64,000 bases of DNA from Mycoplana azooxidifex (GTDB taxonomy: Bacteria; Pseudomonadota; Alphaproteobacteria; Rhizobiales; Rhizobiaceae): NCBI RefSeq assembly GCF_014196765.1, contig NZ_JACIEE010000005.1, positions 1 to 64,000 on the forward strand, written 5' to 3'. The translations under genes and the position numbers were made by a program. The notes below the pieces were generated by a model. It ran no database searches and was not told the DNA's origin. It worked only from the letters and a program-made list of their open reading frames with translations. Below, piece by piece: positions 46,091 through 55,136 of the stretch (position 1 is the first letter of the stretch; each line of letters begins with the position of its first letter).

Positions 46091-46983
46091 CACGTGTGCT
46101 CGTCTCCGGCGGCACCGGCACTGTCGGGCGCTTCGTCGTCGAGCACCTTCTTGGACATGGCTACAAGGTGACGGTCGGCGGGCGTCAGCCACCGGCCGCC
46201 GACCTCTTCTCCAAAGACGTCGCCTACGTGCCGCTTCACCTCGATCCCGACCTCGACCAGATCGATGCCTTTCAGAACATCTACTACTTCGTCCACGCCG
46301 CCTTCGCCCATGTGCCGGGAAAATACCGTGGCGGCGAAGGCGACGATCCGGAGGGCTTTCGCCGCGCCAATCTGAACGGCTCGGTGCGCCTGTTCGAGGC
46401 TGCGAGGGATGCCGGCGTGCGCCGCTGCGTCTTCCTCTCCAGCCGCGCCGTCTATGGGCAGCAGCCACCAGGCACCGTGCTTTCCGAGGGTCTGCTTCCG
46501 AAGCCCGACACGCTCTACGGCCGGGTGAAGCTCGATGCCGAGCGCAGCTTGCAGGCGCTCTGCGCCCACGATTTCATCACTGCCAGCCTGCGCGTCACCG
46601 GCGTCTACGGCGACGCCGGCCCGGGCCGGGGCCATAAATGGCAGGGGCTGTTCGACGACTACCGCGCCGGCCGGCCGATATCTCCCAGGGCCGGCACCGA
46701 GGTCCATGGCGGCGACGTCGCCACGGCCGTGCGGCTGATGCTGGAGGCAGATCCGATGCGTATCAACGGCGAGGTCTTCAACGTCTCCGACGTCCTCGTC
46801 GACACCCGCGCGATCCTCTCCGTCGTCCGGGATGCCACCGCCTGTCCGCATCCGCTGCCGGAACCGGCCGGGACCGATGCCTTCAACCCGATGTCGACCG
46901 AGCGGATCCGCATGCTCGGCTGGCGGCCGGGTGGCATGGAGCGGCTGAGGGCAACGGTCACGGAACTCGCGACGGGCACTTAG
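46087..46983 (+). CDS. sqdC: NAD-dependent epimerase/reductase SqdC
   Basis: This 298-residue extended short-chain dehydrogenase shows VLVSGGTGTVGRFVVEHLLG, CVFLSSRAVYGQ and the catalytic TLYGRVKLDAER. SqdC of Rhodobacter and Sinorhizobium is an accessory protein of sulfolipid synthesis whose exact step is uncertain. Its start overlaps the sqdD stop (ATGA at 46087-46090), which supports one operon. It is convergent with ruvB. Confidence 0.85.
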   Translation: MTRVLVSGGTGTVGRFVVEHLLGHGYKVTVGGRQPPAADLFSKDVAYVPLHLDPDLDQIDAFQNIYYFVHAAFAHVPGKYRGGEGDDPEGFRRANLNGSVRLFEAARDAGVRRCVFLSSRAVYGQQPPGTVLSEGLLPKPDTLYGRVKLDAERSLQALCAHDFITASLRVTGVYGDAGPGRGHKWQGLFDDYRAGRPISPRAGTEVHGGDVATAVRLMLEADPMRINGEVFNVSDVLVDTRAILSVVRDATACPHPLPEPAGTDAFNPMSTERIRMLGWRPGGMERLRATVTELATGT

Positions 46984-47035
46984 TCACGCCGTCCCGGCTA
47001 ACCGCCGGACGCATGGCATCCGCCGCAGCCGGTCC

Positions 47036-48076
47036 TCAATCGTCTTCCGAGAACAGCCGGAACTGCGACGCCTCGAGATCCTTCGGCGGCTGCAGCCCGA
47101 GGTGCTTCCAGGCGTTCGCCGTCAGCACGCGCCCGCGCGGCGTGCGCTGGATGAAGCCCTGCTGGATCATGTAGGGCTCGATGATGTCCTCGATCGCGTC
47201 GCGCGGCTCCGAAAGGCCGGCGGCAATCGTCTCGATCCCGACCGGGCCGCCGCCGAAATTATGCGCGATCATCGAGAGATAGCGACGATCCAGTTGGTCG
47301 AGGCCCATGTTGTCGACGAGCAGCCGTGTCAGCGCCTCGTCGGCGATCTGCCTGTTCACGGCATCGGCACGGGCAACTTCCGCGAAGTCGCGCACCCGCC
47401 GCAGCAGCCTGCCTGCGATGCGCGGCGTGCCGCGGGCACGCCTGGCGATCTCGCGCGCGCCCTCGTCGGTCATGCCGAGCCCCATCAGCCGTGCGCCGCG
47501 CCGCACGATCGATTCCAGTTCCTCCACCGTGTAGAAATTCAGCCGGACCGGGATGCCGAAGCGGTCGCGCAGCGGCGTGGTCAGGAGGCCGAGGCGGGTC
47601 GTCGCTGCGACCAGCGTGAACTTCGACAGGTCGATCTTGACCGAGCGCGCCGCCGGCCCCTCGCCGATGATCAGGTCGAGCTGGAAGTCCTCCATCGCCG
47701 GATAGAGGATTTCCTCGACCGCCGGGTTGAGCCGGTGGATCTCGTCGATGAACAGCACGTCGCGCTCTTCGAGATTGGTGAGGAGTGCTGCCAGATCGCC
47801 GGCCTTGGCGATCACGGGACCGGAGGTGGAGCGGAAATTAACCCCCAGTTCCTTGGCCATGATCTGCGCCAGCGTCGTCTTGCCGAGGCCGGGCGGGCCG
47901 ACGAACAGGACGTGGTCCAGCGCCTCGCCACGGTTCTTCGCCGCCTCGATGAAGATCTTCAGGTTGGCGCGCGCCTCGGCCTGGCCGGTGAAATCGTCCA
48001 GCGTCTGCGGCCGCAGCGTCGCATCCACGTCCTCGCCGCGCTTGTCCGGGGTGATCAGTCGGGCGGCATCGGTCAT
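47036..48076 (-). CDS. ruvB: Holliday junction branch-migration helicase RuvB
   Basis: RuvB is the hexameric AAA motor that with RuvA drives branch migration. The 346-residue protein has Walker [20 protein letters not shown], Walker [13 protein letters not shown] and the winged helix near the C-terminus ([20 protein letters not shown]). Its start overlaps the stop of the vapC1 gene (ATGA), so its translation may be coupled to a toxin gene. Confidence 0.97.
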   Translation of the reverse strand: MTDAARLITPDKRGEDVDATLRPQTLDDFTGQAEARANLKIFIEAAKNRGEALDHVLFVGPPGLGKTTLAQIMAKELGVNFRSTSGPVIAKAGDLAALLTNLEERDVLFIDEIHRLNPAVEEILYPAMEDFQLDLIIGEGPAARSVKIDLSKFTLVAATTRLGLLTTPLRDRFGIPVRLNFYTVEELESIVRRGARLMGLGMTDEGAREIARRARGTPRIAGRLLRRVRDFAEVARADAVNRQIADEALTRLLVDNMGLDQLDRRYLSMIAHNFGGGPVGIETIAAGLSEPRDAIEDIIEPYMIQQGFIQRTPRGRVLTANAWKHLGLQPPKDLEASQFRLFSEDD

Positions 48077-48471
48077 GAGAGAAGTTCCATTCCGGGGATC
48101 GCCCTTGCTGCTTTGCGATCAAACGTTACCACTTTGCTGCAGCCTGCTTTGAGCGCCGCCCATGCGACGAGACAATCGGCTAGGTCGGAAATCGTCGCCT
48201 CCGTCTCAAGCAGCGTCACCTCCAACTCCCCGGCGTACTCGACGACCACTTCGACGGACACGAGAAGCTGGCGCAGCATCTCCGTAATTTGCCTCTGTGA
48301 GTAACCCAGTCTCCGCCGTAGCACCCACACTGTCTCGGCCAGGACGACTGCGCTCAGATAGACAGGGTCGTCTTCGGTGCGCTCCGCCATGAACCGTCGC
48401 GCCCTGTCGTTCTGCGCCACATCGTCATCGACAAGAAAACGCAACAGCACGTTCGTGTCGATACCGATCAT
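48073..48471 (-). CDS. PIN-domain toxin VapC1, between ruvA and ruvB
   Basis: VapC toxins are Mg-dependent RNases, often cutting tRNA. The 132-residue protein keeps the four acidic PIN residues: Asp in [14 protein letters not shown], Glu in VLAETVWVL, Asp in [13 protein letters not shown] and Asp in [11 protein letters not shown]. The ATG at 48471 overlaps the antitoxin stop (ATGA), and its own stop overlaps the ruvB start. It is therefore wedged without spacing into the ruv operon. Confidence 0.88.
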   Translation of the reverse strand: MIGIDTNVLLRFLVDDDVAQNDRARRFMAERTEDDPVYLSAVVLAETVWVLRRRLGYSQRQITEMLRQLLVSVEVVVEYAGELEVTLLETEATISDLADCLVAWAALKAGCSKVVTFDRKAARAIPGMELLS

Positions 48472-48755
48472 TTTGAACCGTCGTGCCATTCACGGACGAT
48501 GCGCGCGTCGTCCTCTGCCACCGCATCCATGATCGCGTCATCGATTTCGTCGATGGACAAACTTGCGCCATTCGGCGGCTTCCCCAACGCCCCGGCAAGA
48601 TCGGCCAGCCGAACATTCTTCACCCGCAGGTAGACCCTGTCACCGCTGACGACGTAGCGGATCTTGTCGCCGGGCTTGAGGTTCAGCGCCTCGCGGATCT
48701 CTGCCGGAATGGTCGTCTGCCCCTTCGAAGTCAAGGTACTGTCATAGACACCCAT
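48468..48755 (-). CDS. AbrB-type antitoxin VapB1
   Basis: The 95-residue protein has an N-terminal SpoVT/AbrB DNA-binding fold (STLTSKGQTTIPAEIREALN) and a C-terminal acidic part that would bind the toxin (LSIDEIDDAIMDAVAEDDAR). It partners the adjacent PIN toxin, with overlapping reading frames. The inverted repeat at 48765-48791 upstream probably serves autoregulation, and its right half also contains the ribosome-binding site. Confidence 0.88.
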   Translation of the reverse strand: MGVYDSTLTSKGQTTIPAEIREALNLKPGDKIRYVVSGDRVYLRVKNVRLADLAGALGKPPNGASLSIDEIDDAIMDAVAEDDARIVREWHDGSK

Positions 48756-48764
48756 GGCACATTC

Positions 48765-48791
48765 TCCTTACTTATCTCATCATAGTAAGGA
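48765..48791 (-). promoter_or_regulatory. Inverted-repeat operator before vapB1
   Basis: TCCTTAC and GTAAGGA are separated by 13 nt. The half-sites are identical to those before vapB2 (50120-50136), where the spacer is 3 nt; the difference of 10 is one helical turn. GTAAGGAG also acts as the ribosome-binding site. Confidence 0.65.
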
Positions 48792-48811
48792 ATATCCGTG
48801 AAAACAAGGAA

Positions 48812-49429
48812 TCACCGCGCAAGCTCCTTCAAGCCCAGTCGGATCAGCTTCGCGCTGTCCGCCCCCTCGCCGCCGTTCTTCAGGGCCGCAGAAACGGCGT
48901 TCGCCGCCTGGTCGCGCGAATAGCCGAGGTTGGTGAGGGCCGAGACGGCATCGGTAACCGGCGCCGGCGCCACGCCCTCGCCGATCTCCTGCTTCAGCCC
49001 GATCGTTGCCCCTGCTTCGCCGGCAAAGGCAGGCGCCTTGTTCTTCAATTCGGTGACGATGCGCACGGCGACCTTCGGGCCGACGCCCGACGCCCGCGAG
49101 ACCGAGGTCTTGTCCTGCAGCGCAATCGCATTGGCAAGTTCCCCCGGCGTCAACGTCGAAAGTACCGCCAGCGCCACCTTCGAGCCGACCCCCTGCACGC
49201 CCTGCAGCAGCCGGAACCATTCCCGCTCCAGCGCCGTCAGGAAGCCGAACAGCTTCAACTGGTCCTCGCGCACATAGGTCTCGATGAACAGCACCGCCGC
49301 CTCGCCCGCCGAGCCGAGCTTCGACAGCGTCCGCGCCGAGCAGAAGGCGACGTAGCCGACGCCGTGCACGTCGAGCACGACATGGTCCTCGCCGATCTCG
49401 TCAATGGTGCCCTTCAGCTTGCCGATCAT
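48812..49429 (-). CDS. ruvA: Holliday junction-binding protein RuvA
   Basis: RuvA tetramers bind Holliday junctions and recruit RuvB. The 205-residue protein has the OB-fold start [20 protein letters not shown], two helix-hairpin-helix segments ([15 protein letters not shown] and [19 protein letters not shown]) and the RuvB-binding C-terminal domain ([20 protein letters not shown]). It lies 13 nt after the vapC2 stop and 56 nt before vapB1, so both neighbours on its strand are toxin-antitoxin genes. Confidence 0.96.
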   Translation of the reverse strand: MIGKLKGTIDEIGEDHVVLDVHGVGYVAFCSARTLSKLGSAGEAAVLFIETYVREDQLKLFGFLTALEREWFRLLQGVQGVGSKVALAVLSTLTPGELANAIALQDKTSVSRASGVGPKVAVRIVTELKNKAPAFAGEAGATIGLKQEIGEGVAPAPVTDAVSALTNLGYSRDQAANAVSAALKNGGEGADSAKLIRLGLKELAR

Positions 49430-49442
49430 TGGATGTGCCTCG

Positions 49443-49856
49443 TCATGGGTGGGTCTCCGGCGTGATCAGGTCGACGGTCGGAAAATAGCTGCGGTATCCC
49501 GTGGGATCCCGAGTCAAGATCGTATAACCGCGCACGACCGCATGCGCACCGATGAGAAAATCCGGCAGGACCTTCTCCTTGCGGCCGCCGCCTGCGCGGT
49601 AGACCCGGAAGGCCTGGGCCGCGGCGAAAGCGGCTGGCCACGGGAGCCCCTCGCGCAAAAATTCCGGTTCGGGCAGGAGCGCGTCCACCTCTTCCGGCCT
49701 GTCGTAGCGGAAGGAAAATTCCGAATACACGATCTGGTTGATCACGACGTTCCCGCGCCGGCCGGCTGCGACCAACTGCGCCAAAGACCAGTCGTGCCAA
49801 ACAGGATCGCGGACGGCGAGATCGACCAGAACATTCGTATCGACGAGCGTCGTCAT
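49443..49856 (-). CDS. PIN-domain toxin VapC2, between ruvC and ruvA
   Basis: The 137-residue PIN-domain RNase-type toxin keeps its acidic residues: Asp in [13 protein letters not shown], Glu in [11 protein letters not shown], Asp in [12 protein letters not shown] and Asp in [14 protein letters not shown]. It differs clearly from VapC1, so it is not a simple duplication. Its ATG overlaps the antitoxin stop by one base (TGATG). Confidence 0.88.
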   Translation of the reverse strand: MTTLVDTNVLVDLAVRDPVWHDWSLAQLVAAGRRGNVVINQIVYSEFSFRYDRPEEVDALLPEPEFLREGLPWPAAFAAAQAFRVYRAGGGRKEKVLPDFLIGAHAVVRGYTILTRDPTGYRSYFPTVDLITPETHP

Positions 49857-50110
49857 CAGTCGCGATCTCTGGTGATGCGCGCAAGCGCATCGGCATCCAT
49901 CGCCTGGTCGCCCGTTCCACCCAGCCGCCGCAGCACGTCCAGGAACCGATCAAGCCGCGCGCGCTCTTCGGCCTCGCGCTTGCCGTCCTTGGGAACGATC
50001 GTCAACTTGCCGCCCTCGATCGCGAAGACGACCTCGCTGTTCGGCTGGATGCCGACGAGTTCACGCATGTCGCGGGGGATCGTCACCTGTCCTTTTGATG
50101 TCACGCGCAT
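49856..50110 (-). CDS. AbrB-type antitoxin VapB2
   Basis: The 84-residue protein starts directly with the AbrB fold (MRVTSKGQVTIPRDMRELVG). It has a basic and acidic C-terminal helix (KREAEERARLDRFLDVLRRL) for toxin binding. The operator-like repeat at 50120-50136 ends 10 nt upstream and overlaps the ribosome-binding site. ruvC ends 59 nt further upstream. Confidence 0.87.
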   Translation of the reverse strand: MRVTSKGQVTIPRDMRELVGIQPNSEVVFAIEGGKLTIVPKDGKREAEERARLDRFLDVLRRLGGTGDQAMDADALARITRDRD

Positions 50111-50119
50111 GAAACGATC

Positions 50120-50136
50120 TCCTTACGATGTAAGGA
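50120..50136 (-). promoter_or_regulatory. Inverted-repeat operator before vapB2
   Basis: TCCTTAC-GAT-GTAAGGA, the same half-sites as before vapB1 but with a 3-nt spacer. It is probably bound by VapB2 and perhaps also by VapB1. Confidence 0.65.
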
Positions 50137-50169
50137 TTATTCTGACATACGGAACAAGTCAAGAACAAA

Positions 50170-50682
50170 CTACCCCGCCAACGCCGCCAGCCGCCCGTTG
50201 ATGCTCTGGCGGTTATGGGCGTGGCAGATAGCGATCGCGAGCGCGTCCGCCGCGTCGTTGCCCTTGAACTCGGCTTTGGGCATCAGCACCTTCAGCATCA
50301 AGTGGATCTGCTGCTTCTCACCGTGGCCGACGCCGATCACCGCCTTCTTCACCGCGTTCGGCGCATATTCGGCAACGCGCAGGCCCGCCCGTGCCGGCAC
50401 CAGCATGGCGATGCCGCGCGCCTGTCCTAGCTTCAGCGTCGCCGTCGCGTCCTTGTTGACGAAGGTCTGCTCGACCGCCGCTTCGTCCGGCTGGTAGGAA
50501 TGGACGACCTCGGCGAGCCCGTCATGGAGCTGGCACAGCCTGGAGGCGAGGTCCATCTCGCCGTCCGACGTCACAGTGCCCGATCCGACGAAGCGCAGCG
50601 AATTTCCAAGCGTCTCGATGATGCCCCAGCCGGTGCGGCGAAGCCCCGGATCGATACCGATGATGCGAATCGTGCCCTGCAT
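50170..50682 (-). CDS. ruvC: Holliday junction resolvase RuvC
   Basis: RuvC cuts Holliday junctions. The 170-residue protein keeps the catalytic acidic residues in [27 protein letters not shown] and [14 protein letters not shown]. It leads the ruvC-ruvA-ruvB gene set on the minus strand; yebC, often next to it, lies 1.3 kb away beyond an LLM oxidoreductase gene. Confidence 0.96.
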   Translation of the reverse strand: MQGTIRIIGIDPGLRRTGWGIIETLGNSLRFVGSGTVTSDGEMDLASRLCQLHDGLAEVVHSYQPDEAAVEQTFVNKDATATLKLGQARGIAMLVPARAGLRVAEYAPNAVKKAVIGVGHGEKQQIHLMLKVLMPKAEFKGNDAADALAIAICHAHNRQSINGRLAALAG

Positions 50683-50840
50683 GGTCGAACCCTATTCCCG
50701 ATGCGGCGACCCTGCCAGCGAAATGTGAACAGAACAAAAACATCCACAAGGTGGCCCGGCATCGCCAACGACCTTCTTGGATTTCAAGAAATTGAACCTA
50801 CATGCAGGGGCATTCAAATCCATTCATGCAGAGGTCCGCC

Positions 50841-51836
50841 ATGGTGCCCTTTTCGATCCTCGATCTCTCCCCGGTCGTCGAAGGCGGCACCGTCGCCCAG
50901 TCGCTCGCCAATTCGAGGCGCCTGGCGCAGGAGGCCGAAAAAGAAGGCTACCGCCGCTTCTGGCTGGCCGAACACCACGGCATGCGCGGCATCGCCAGCG
51001 CAGCCACATCCCTCGTCATCCAGCACGTCGCGGCCGGAACCGAGACGATCCGCGTCGGCTCCGGCGGCATCATGCTGCCGAACCATTCGCCGCTGGTGAT
51101 CGCCGAGCAATTCGGCACGCTGGAAGCGCTCTTTCCCGGCCGTATCGACCTGGGCCTCGGCCGTGCGCCGGGCACCGACATGAACACCGCCCGCGCGCTC
51201 CGCCGCAACCTGGAGACCTCCGCCAACAATTTCCCCCAGGACGTGGTCGAACTGATGGCGCTGATGGGGCCGCTGCAGCCGAACCAGCAGATCATCGCCG
51301 TCCCCGGTGCGGGCAGCAACGTGCCCGTCTGGCTGCTCGGCTCCAGCCACTACTCCGCCCATCTCGCCGGCATGCTCGGCCTGCCCTTCGCCTTCGCCTC
51401 GCATTTCGCACCCGACATGCTGCTGTCGGCGCTCGAGATTTATCGCGAGCGCTTCACCCCGTCGCAGTATCTCGAAAAGCCGCACGCGATGGTGGGCGCC
51501 ATGGGTGTGGCGGCGGATACCGACGCCGAGGCCGCCCGCCTCTTCACCTCCATGCAGCAATCCTTCGTCTCGCTGCGCCGCGGCGCGCCGACCGCCTTCC
51601 CGCCGCCGGTCGAAAGCATGGACGCTTTCTGGAGCGACCATGAGAAGATCATGGTCGAGCACACGCTGCAATATGCGGTGGTCGGCGGACCGCAGACCGT
51701 CAAGGACAAGATTGCCGACTTCCTCGAGCAGACCAGGGCGGACGAGTTCATCGTCTCCATGCCCGTCTACGACATGGAGGCGCGGCTCAAATCCGTCCGC
51801 CTGTTCGCGCAGGCGCAGCGGGCGCTGTCCGCCTAG
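50841..51836 (+). CDS. LLM-class flavin-dependent oxidoreductase (luciferase-like)
   Basis: The 331-residue TIM-barrel protein of the bacterial luciferase family has [14 protein letters not shown], the [11 protein letters not shown]-type segment ([20 protein letters not shown]) and [20 protein letters not shown]. It is close to the YhbW group, with no known substrate. I chose the ATG at 50841, after CAGAGGTCC; in-frame ATGs exist at 50802 and 50826. It is divergent from ruvC and separates ruvC from yebC. Confidence 0.88.
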   Translation: MVPFSILDLSPVVEGGTVAQSLANSRRLAQEAEKEGYRRFWLAEHHGMRGIASAATSLVIQHVAAGTETIRVGSGGIMLPNHSPLVIAEQFGTLEALFPGRIDLGLGRAPGTDMNTARALRRNLETSANNFPQDVVELMALMGPLQPNQQIIAVPGAGSNVPVWLLGSSHYSAHLAGMLGLPFAFASHFAPDMLLSALEIYRERFTPSQYLEKPHAMVGAMGVAADTDAEAARLFTSMQQSFVSLRRGAPTAFPPPVESMDAFWSDHEKIMVEHTLQYAVVGGPQTVKDKIADFLEQTRADEFIVSMPVYDMEARLKSVRLFAQAQRALSA

Positions 51837-51902
51837 GCTCGGCTGTCGTTGAGGGCGGAGTCTGGTCCTGATGGGCCATGAACCGGATACCACGCACAAG
51901 AT

Positions 51903-51932
51903 GGGCCCGCGCCTTGACGGCACGGGCCCTTT
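51903..51932. terminator. Bidirectional terminator between LLM gene and yebC
   Basis: GGGCCCG/CGGGCCC with a 13-nt loop, followed by TTT on the plus strand, between two convergent genes. Confidence 0.75.
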
Positions 51933-51957
51933 GCAATTCCCGGGGCGCCGTCGGCGA

Positions 51958-52704
51958 TCAGGCCGAGAGTTTCGCCATGACTTCGTCGGAGACTTCGAAG
52001 TTCGAATAAACGTTCTGCACGTCGTCGTCGTCTTCCAGCGTGTCGATGAGCTTCATCAGCGACTGCGCCTTCTCCTCATCGACCGGCACCGTGTTCTGTG
52101 CCTTCCAGATCGCGTTGACGGTCTCGGCCTCGCCAATCGTCGCTTCCAGCGCCTTGGAGACCTCGCCGATATTCTCGAAGGCACAATAGATGGTGTGGAC
52201 CTCGTCGTCGGTCTCGACATCATCGGCCCCGGCCTCGATCGCAGCGTCCATCACTGCGTCGGCGTCGCCGGCCGCAAGCTTGTAGGTGATCTCGCCGACC
52301 CGGTCGAAGGAGAAGGAGACAGAGCCGGTTTCGCCAAGCGCACCGCCGGCCTTGGTGAAGGTCGAGCGGACGGAGGATGCGGTGCGGTTGCGGTTGTCGG
52401 TCAGCGCCTCGACGATGACGGCGACGCCGCCCGGGCCATAGCCCTCGTAGCGGATTTCCTCGTAGTTCTCCGCGTCCCCGCCGGAAGCCTTCTTGATGGC
52501 GCGGTCGATATTGTCCTTCGGCATCGACTGCGCCTTGGCGTTCTGGATTGCCAGGCGCAGGCGCGCGTTCATCGCCGGATCGGCCATGCCGGCCTTCGCG
52601 GCGACGGTGATTTCGCGTGCGAGCTTGGAGAACATTTTCGACCGCACTGCGTCCTGGCGGCCCTTGCGATGCATGATGTTCTTGAACTGTGAATGGCCTG
52701 CCAT
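51958..52704 (-). CDS. YebC/PmpR-family DNA-binding protein (TACO1-like)
   Basis: YebC proteins act as transcription regulators and, more recently, as helpers of translation through proline stretches. The 248-residue protein starts [20 protein letters not shown] and contains [20 protein letters not shown] and [20 protein letters not shown]. Length is exactly typical. The long ORF upstream of 52704 is not conserved. Confidence 0.95.
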   Translation of the reverse strand: MAGHSQFKNIMHRKGRQDAVRSKMFSKLAREITVAAKAGMADPAMNARLRLAIQNAKAQSMPKDNIDRAIKKASGGDAENYEEIRYEGYGPGGVAVIVEALTDNRNRTASSVRSTFTKAGGALGETGSVSFSFDRVGEITYKLAAGDADAVMDAAIEAGADDVETDDEVHTIYCAFENIGEVSKALEATIGEAETVNAIWKAQNTVPVDEEKAQSLMKLIDTLEDDDDVQNVYSNFEVSDEVMAKLSA

Positions 52705-52930
52705 GGCACCCCTGCGCTGTTTGGCGCGACGGCTACGTCTTCTCCGTTGGAAACGACCGCGCGCTGTCTTCGGTTCGGGAGCGCACCCGTCCGCGTCCAG
52801 TCCGGCCAGGCGAGCTCCGATTTTGGAAATTGGGCGCGTTATAGTTTTATTGTCGCGCGCCGTCCAGCAGGGGCGGAAAAATCTGCTTTGCACAATGCTG
52901 GCCCGAGATAGCAAAGTCCCGGAGGACGGC

Positions 52931-53767
52931 TCACACGCCCTTGAGAACGAGGATCGTCGGCCGCCGCGGCAGCGAGCGTATCGACACCTCGACGCTCGCC
53001 GTATCGGCAAACGATACGTCGAAATCTTCATCGAACATAGTCAGGAAGCGGTCGATCGGCGGCCCGCGCCGGTGCATGGGCAGGATCAGCGCCGAGCGAA
53101 GCCGCTCGACCACGCGGCTCATGCTCTCCGCACCCATCGTCAGCCCCCCATCGACCGGCACCATCAGGATGTCCAGCCGGCCGATCTCGGCATATTGCTT
53201 TTCGGTCAACTCGTGGTGCAGGTGGCCGAGATGGCCGATGCAGAGCCCCGCAATCTCGAAGATGAAGATCGAGTTGCCGTTCTCCTCCATCGCCCCGCCC
53301 CAACTGCGGATGTCCGTCGGCACATTGCGGATGTAGGCGTCACCGGCGACGACATCATGGTCGGCCGGCGCGCCATCGTCCCGCCAGCCGTGCAGCACGT
53401 GCTCGATGCCGGGCTGCGGGCTCAGCGTATAGTGGTTGGAATGCGCCTTGTTCATGGTCACCACCGTCGGCAGCGACGGCGGCTTGTACCAGCCGTTGTA
53501 GTCGGTCGCGATCCTGATGCCGCCTGGCGTCTCGATGAAGAAGGTGGAGTGCCCGATATAGGTGATCCTGACCGTTCCGTCGGCCTGCGCCTGCGCCAGT
53601 TCCGCAGCCGGTAGCGCGAAGCGCGCAAAGACGACCTCGGGCAGGGCCTGCGCGATCATCTGGCACTGGCTGGCCGGCTTCGCTGTCTCCTGCGCCAGCG
53701 CCGGCAGTAAGCCCGACAAGAGAAGAACGAACGGCAGGAAAAGAAGTGAGAACCGAATGGACTGCAT
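52931..53767 (-). CDS. Exported MBL-fold protein with a degenerate metal site
   Basis: The 278-residue protein has a signal peptide ([20 protein letters not shown], cut near ALA). It has a metallo-beta-lactamase fold related to UlaG-type hydrolases ([20 protein letters not shown]). Where the HxHxDH zinc motif is expected it has [10 protein letters not shown], so His1 and Asp appear replaced. Later His residues remain ([22 protein letters not shown]). It may bind one metal or have lost the usual activity. It is a single gene. Confidence 0.82.
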   Translation of the reverse strand: MQSIRFSLLFLPFVLLLSGLLPALAQETAKPASQCQMIAQALPEVVFARFALPAAELAQAQADGTVRITYIGHSTFFIETPGGIRIATDYNGWYKPPSLPTVVTMNKAHSNHYTLSPQPGIEHVLHGWRDDGAPADHDVVAGDAYIRNVPTDIRSWGGAMEENGNSIFIFEIAGLCIGHLGHLHHELTEKQYAEIGRLDILMVPVDGGLTMGAESMSRVVERLRSALILPMHRRGPPIDRFLTMFDEDFDVSFADTASVEVSIRSLPRRPTILVLKGV

Positions 53768-53935
53768 GGGCGGCGGCTCCGTTCGATGGACGCCGAAACT
53801 ATGCCAACGCACCTTCACACGGTCGAGCGCAACCTCGCCTGCCGCGTTCACAATCCCGTCAGCCCCGGCGCCGGAACAACCGGCCGCAGCGAGGCGTTTG
53901 ACCTGCATCGACCGATGCGAGAAAGGACGAAAGCC

Positions 53936-54475
53936 ATGGTGAGTCTGGCAGAAACCCGCGAAAACCCGAAGGAACAGCTCTACGACGAGATCGACCGGAT
54001 CCACGCCGGCATGCTCGGACTGGAGAACGACCGCATGCACATGCAGCCGATGGCCCCGCAGCTCGACCGGCGGGCGGCAACGATCTGGTTCTTCACCAAG
54101 ACCGACACGGATCTGGTGGAGGCGACCGGCCAGGGCGCACGGGCCCATTTCTGCGTCGTCGGCAAGGACCACGACTATCACGCCTGCCTCGTCGGCCGCA
54201 TCACGGTGGAGAAGAACCCGGCAAAGATCGACGCGTACTGGAACTCGGTCGTCGAGGCCTGGTACGACCACGGCAAGCACGATCCGATGCTGACCATGCT
54301 GGCGCTGCGGCTGGACGATGCCGCCATCTGGGCTTCGACAGGCAGCACACTCAAATTCGGCTGGGAGATCGCCAAAGCCAACTTCAACCCGGACGAAGAG
54401 CCGCATGTCGGCATACGCACCCACGTCGTGTTCGGCGACACGCCGGACGAAATCCGCCGCCAGTGGGCGAGCTGA
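53936..54475 (+). CDS. Pyridoxamine 5'-phosphate oxidase-like protein (general stress protein 26 type)
   Basis: The 179-residue split-barrel FMN-binding-type protein has HMQPMAPQLDRRAATIWFFT, DHDYHACLVGRITVEKNPAK and AIWASTGSTLKFGWEIAKAN. Bacterial relatives of the GSP26 group bind flavins and respond to stress, with no clear reaction. The ATG follows GAAAGGACG. It is divergent from the MBL-fold gene. Confidence 0.85.
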   Translation: MVSLAETRENPKEQLYDEIDRIHAGMLGLENDRMHMQPMAPQLDRRAATIWFFTKTDTDLVEATGQGARAHFCVVGKDHDYHACLVGRITVEKNPAKIDAYWNSVVEAWYDHGKHDPMLTMLALRLDDAAIWASTGSTLKFGWEIAKANFNPDEEPHVGIRTHVVFGDTPDEIRRQWAS

Positions 54476-54502
54476 CGCTACGCGTTCTCTTCCCGAAAAT
54501 CC

Positions 54503-54811
54503 TCAAACCTTGGCGCGCTTCAACACCTCGTTGATGCGCGCCTGCCAACCTTTCCCGGTCGCCTTGAACTTGTCGATGACCTCCGGATCGAGCCGCAGCG
54601 AAACCTGCTGCTTCGGCCGCGGCACGGCCGGCCGGCCACGCGATCGCCGGATACTCTCCATCAGTTCGGGAAAAACCTCGGCGAACGGGCGGGCGTTCGC
54701 CAATTCCTCCTCCGTCGCCTCCGGATTGTCGGGGTCAGATGCAATCTGGCGTTGGATCCTGGCTTCTTCCTCGTCGGTCAGCGGCGGGATGTGCAGTCTA
54801 GGCGTAGCCAT
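54503..54811 (-). CDS. brnA: BrnA-family antitoxin
   Basis: The 102-residue protein has the BrnA/CopG-like DNA-binding end PKQQVSLRLDPEVIDKFKAT followed by GKGWQARINEVLKRA. It neutralises BrnT and represses the operon. It overlaps the brnT gene by 14 nt, the normal toxin-first arrangement of brnTA. Confidence 0.87.
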   Translation of the reverse strand: MATPRLHIPPLTDEEEARIQRQIASDPDNPEATEEELANARPFAEVFPELMESIRRSRGRPAVPRPKQQVSLRLDPEVIDKFKATGKGWQARINEVLKRAKV

Positions 54812-55052
54812 GGGCGCTCCTTTCCTTCCGGCTCGCGGGACGCATGGAGATGATTGAGAGCCCCTGCGATCCCAACGTTACGAAAACGACGGCAATTACC
54901 CCACGGTGCAGCACGCCGATCGCCATCAGACGTTCACGTTGTACCGCCACGATCGTCGAACGCGCAAAGAATTCGAGCGTCAGATCCGCAAAGTCGTATC
55001 CATGCTTTTCGAAGTTGGATCGGCGTTTGCGTTCATCATAGACGATCTGCAT
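54798..55052 (-). CDS. brnT: BrnT-family ribonuclease toxin
   Basis: The 84-residue RelE-like RNase toxin has FEKHGYDFADLTLEFFARST and the C-terminal ISMRPASRKERSAHG motif, which contains the catalytic Arg/Glu residues. It begins MQIVYDERKRRSNF. No good ribosome-binding site is visible before the ATG at 55052, which follows an AT-rich stretch, so the mRNA may start near the start codon. Confidence 0.88.
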   Translation of the reverse strand: MQIVYDERKRRSNFEKHGYDFADLTLEFFARSTIVAVQRERLMAIGVLHRGVIAVVFVTLGSQGLSIISMRPASRKERSAHGYA

Positions 55053-55136
55053 GATTTTTGTATCACTTTAAATCGCGATGCCCAAATCATGCCGAAGCTG
55101 TAAATATACGCAAGGACAATCTTTACGGGAATTCGA

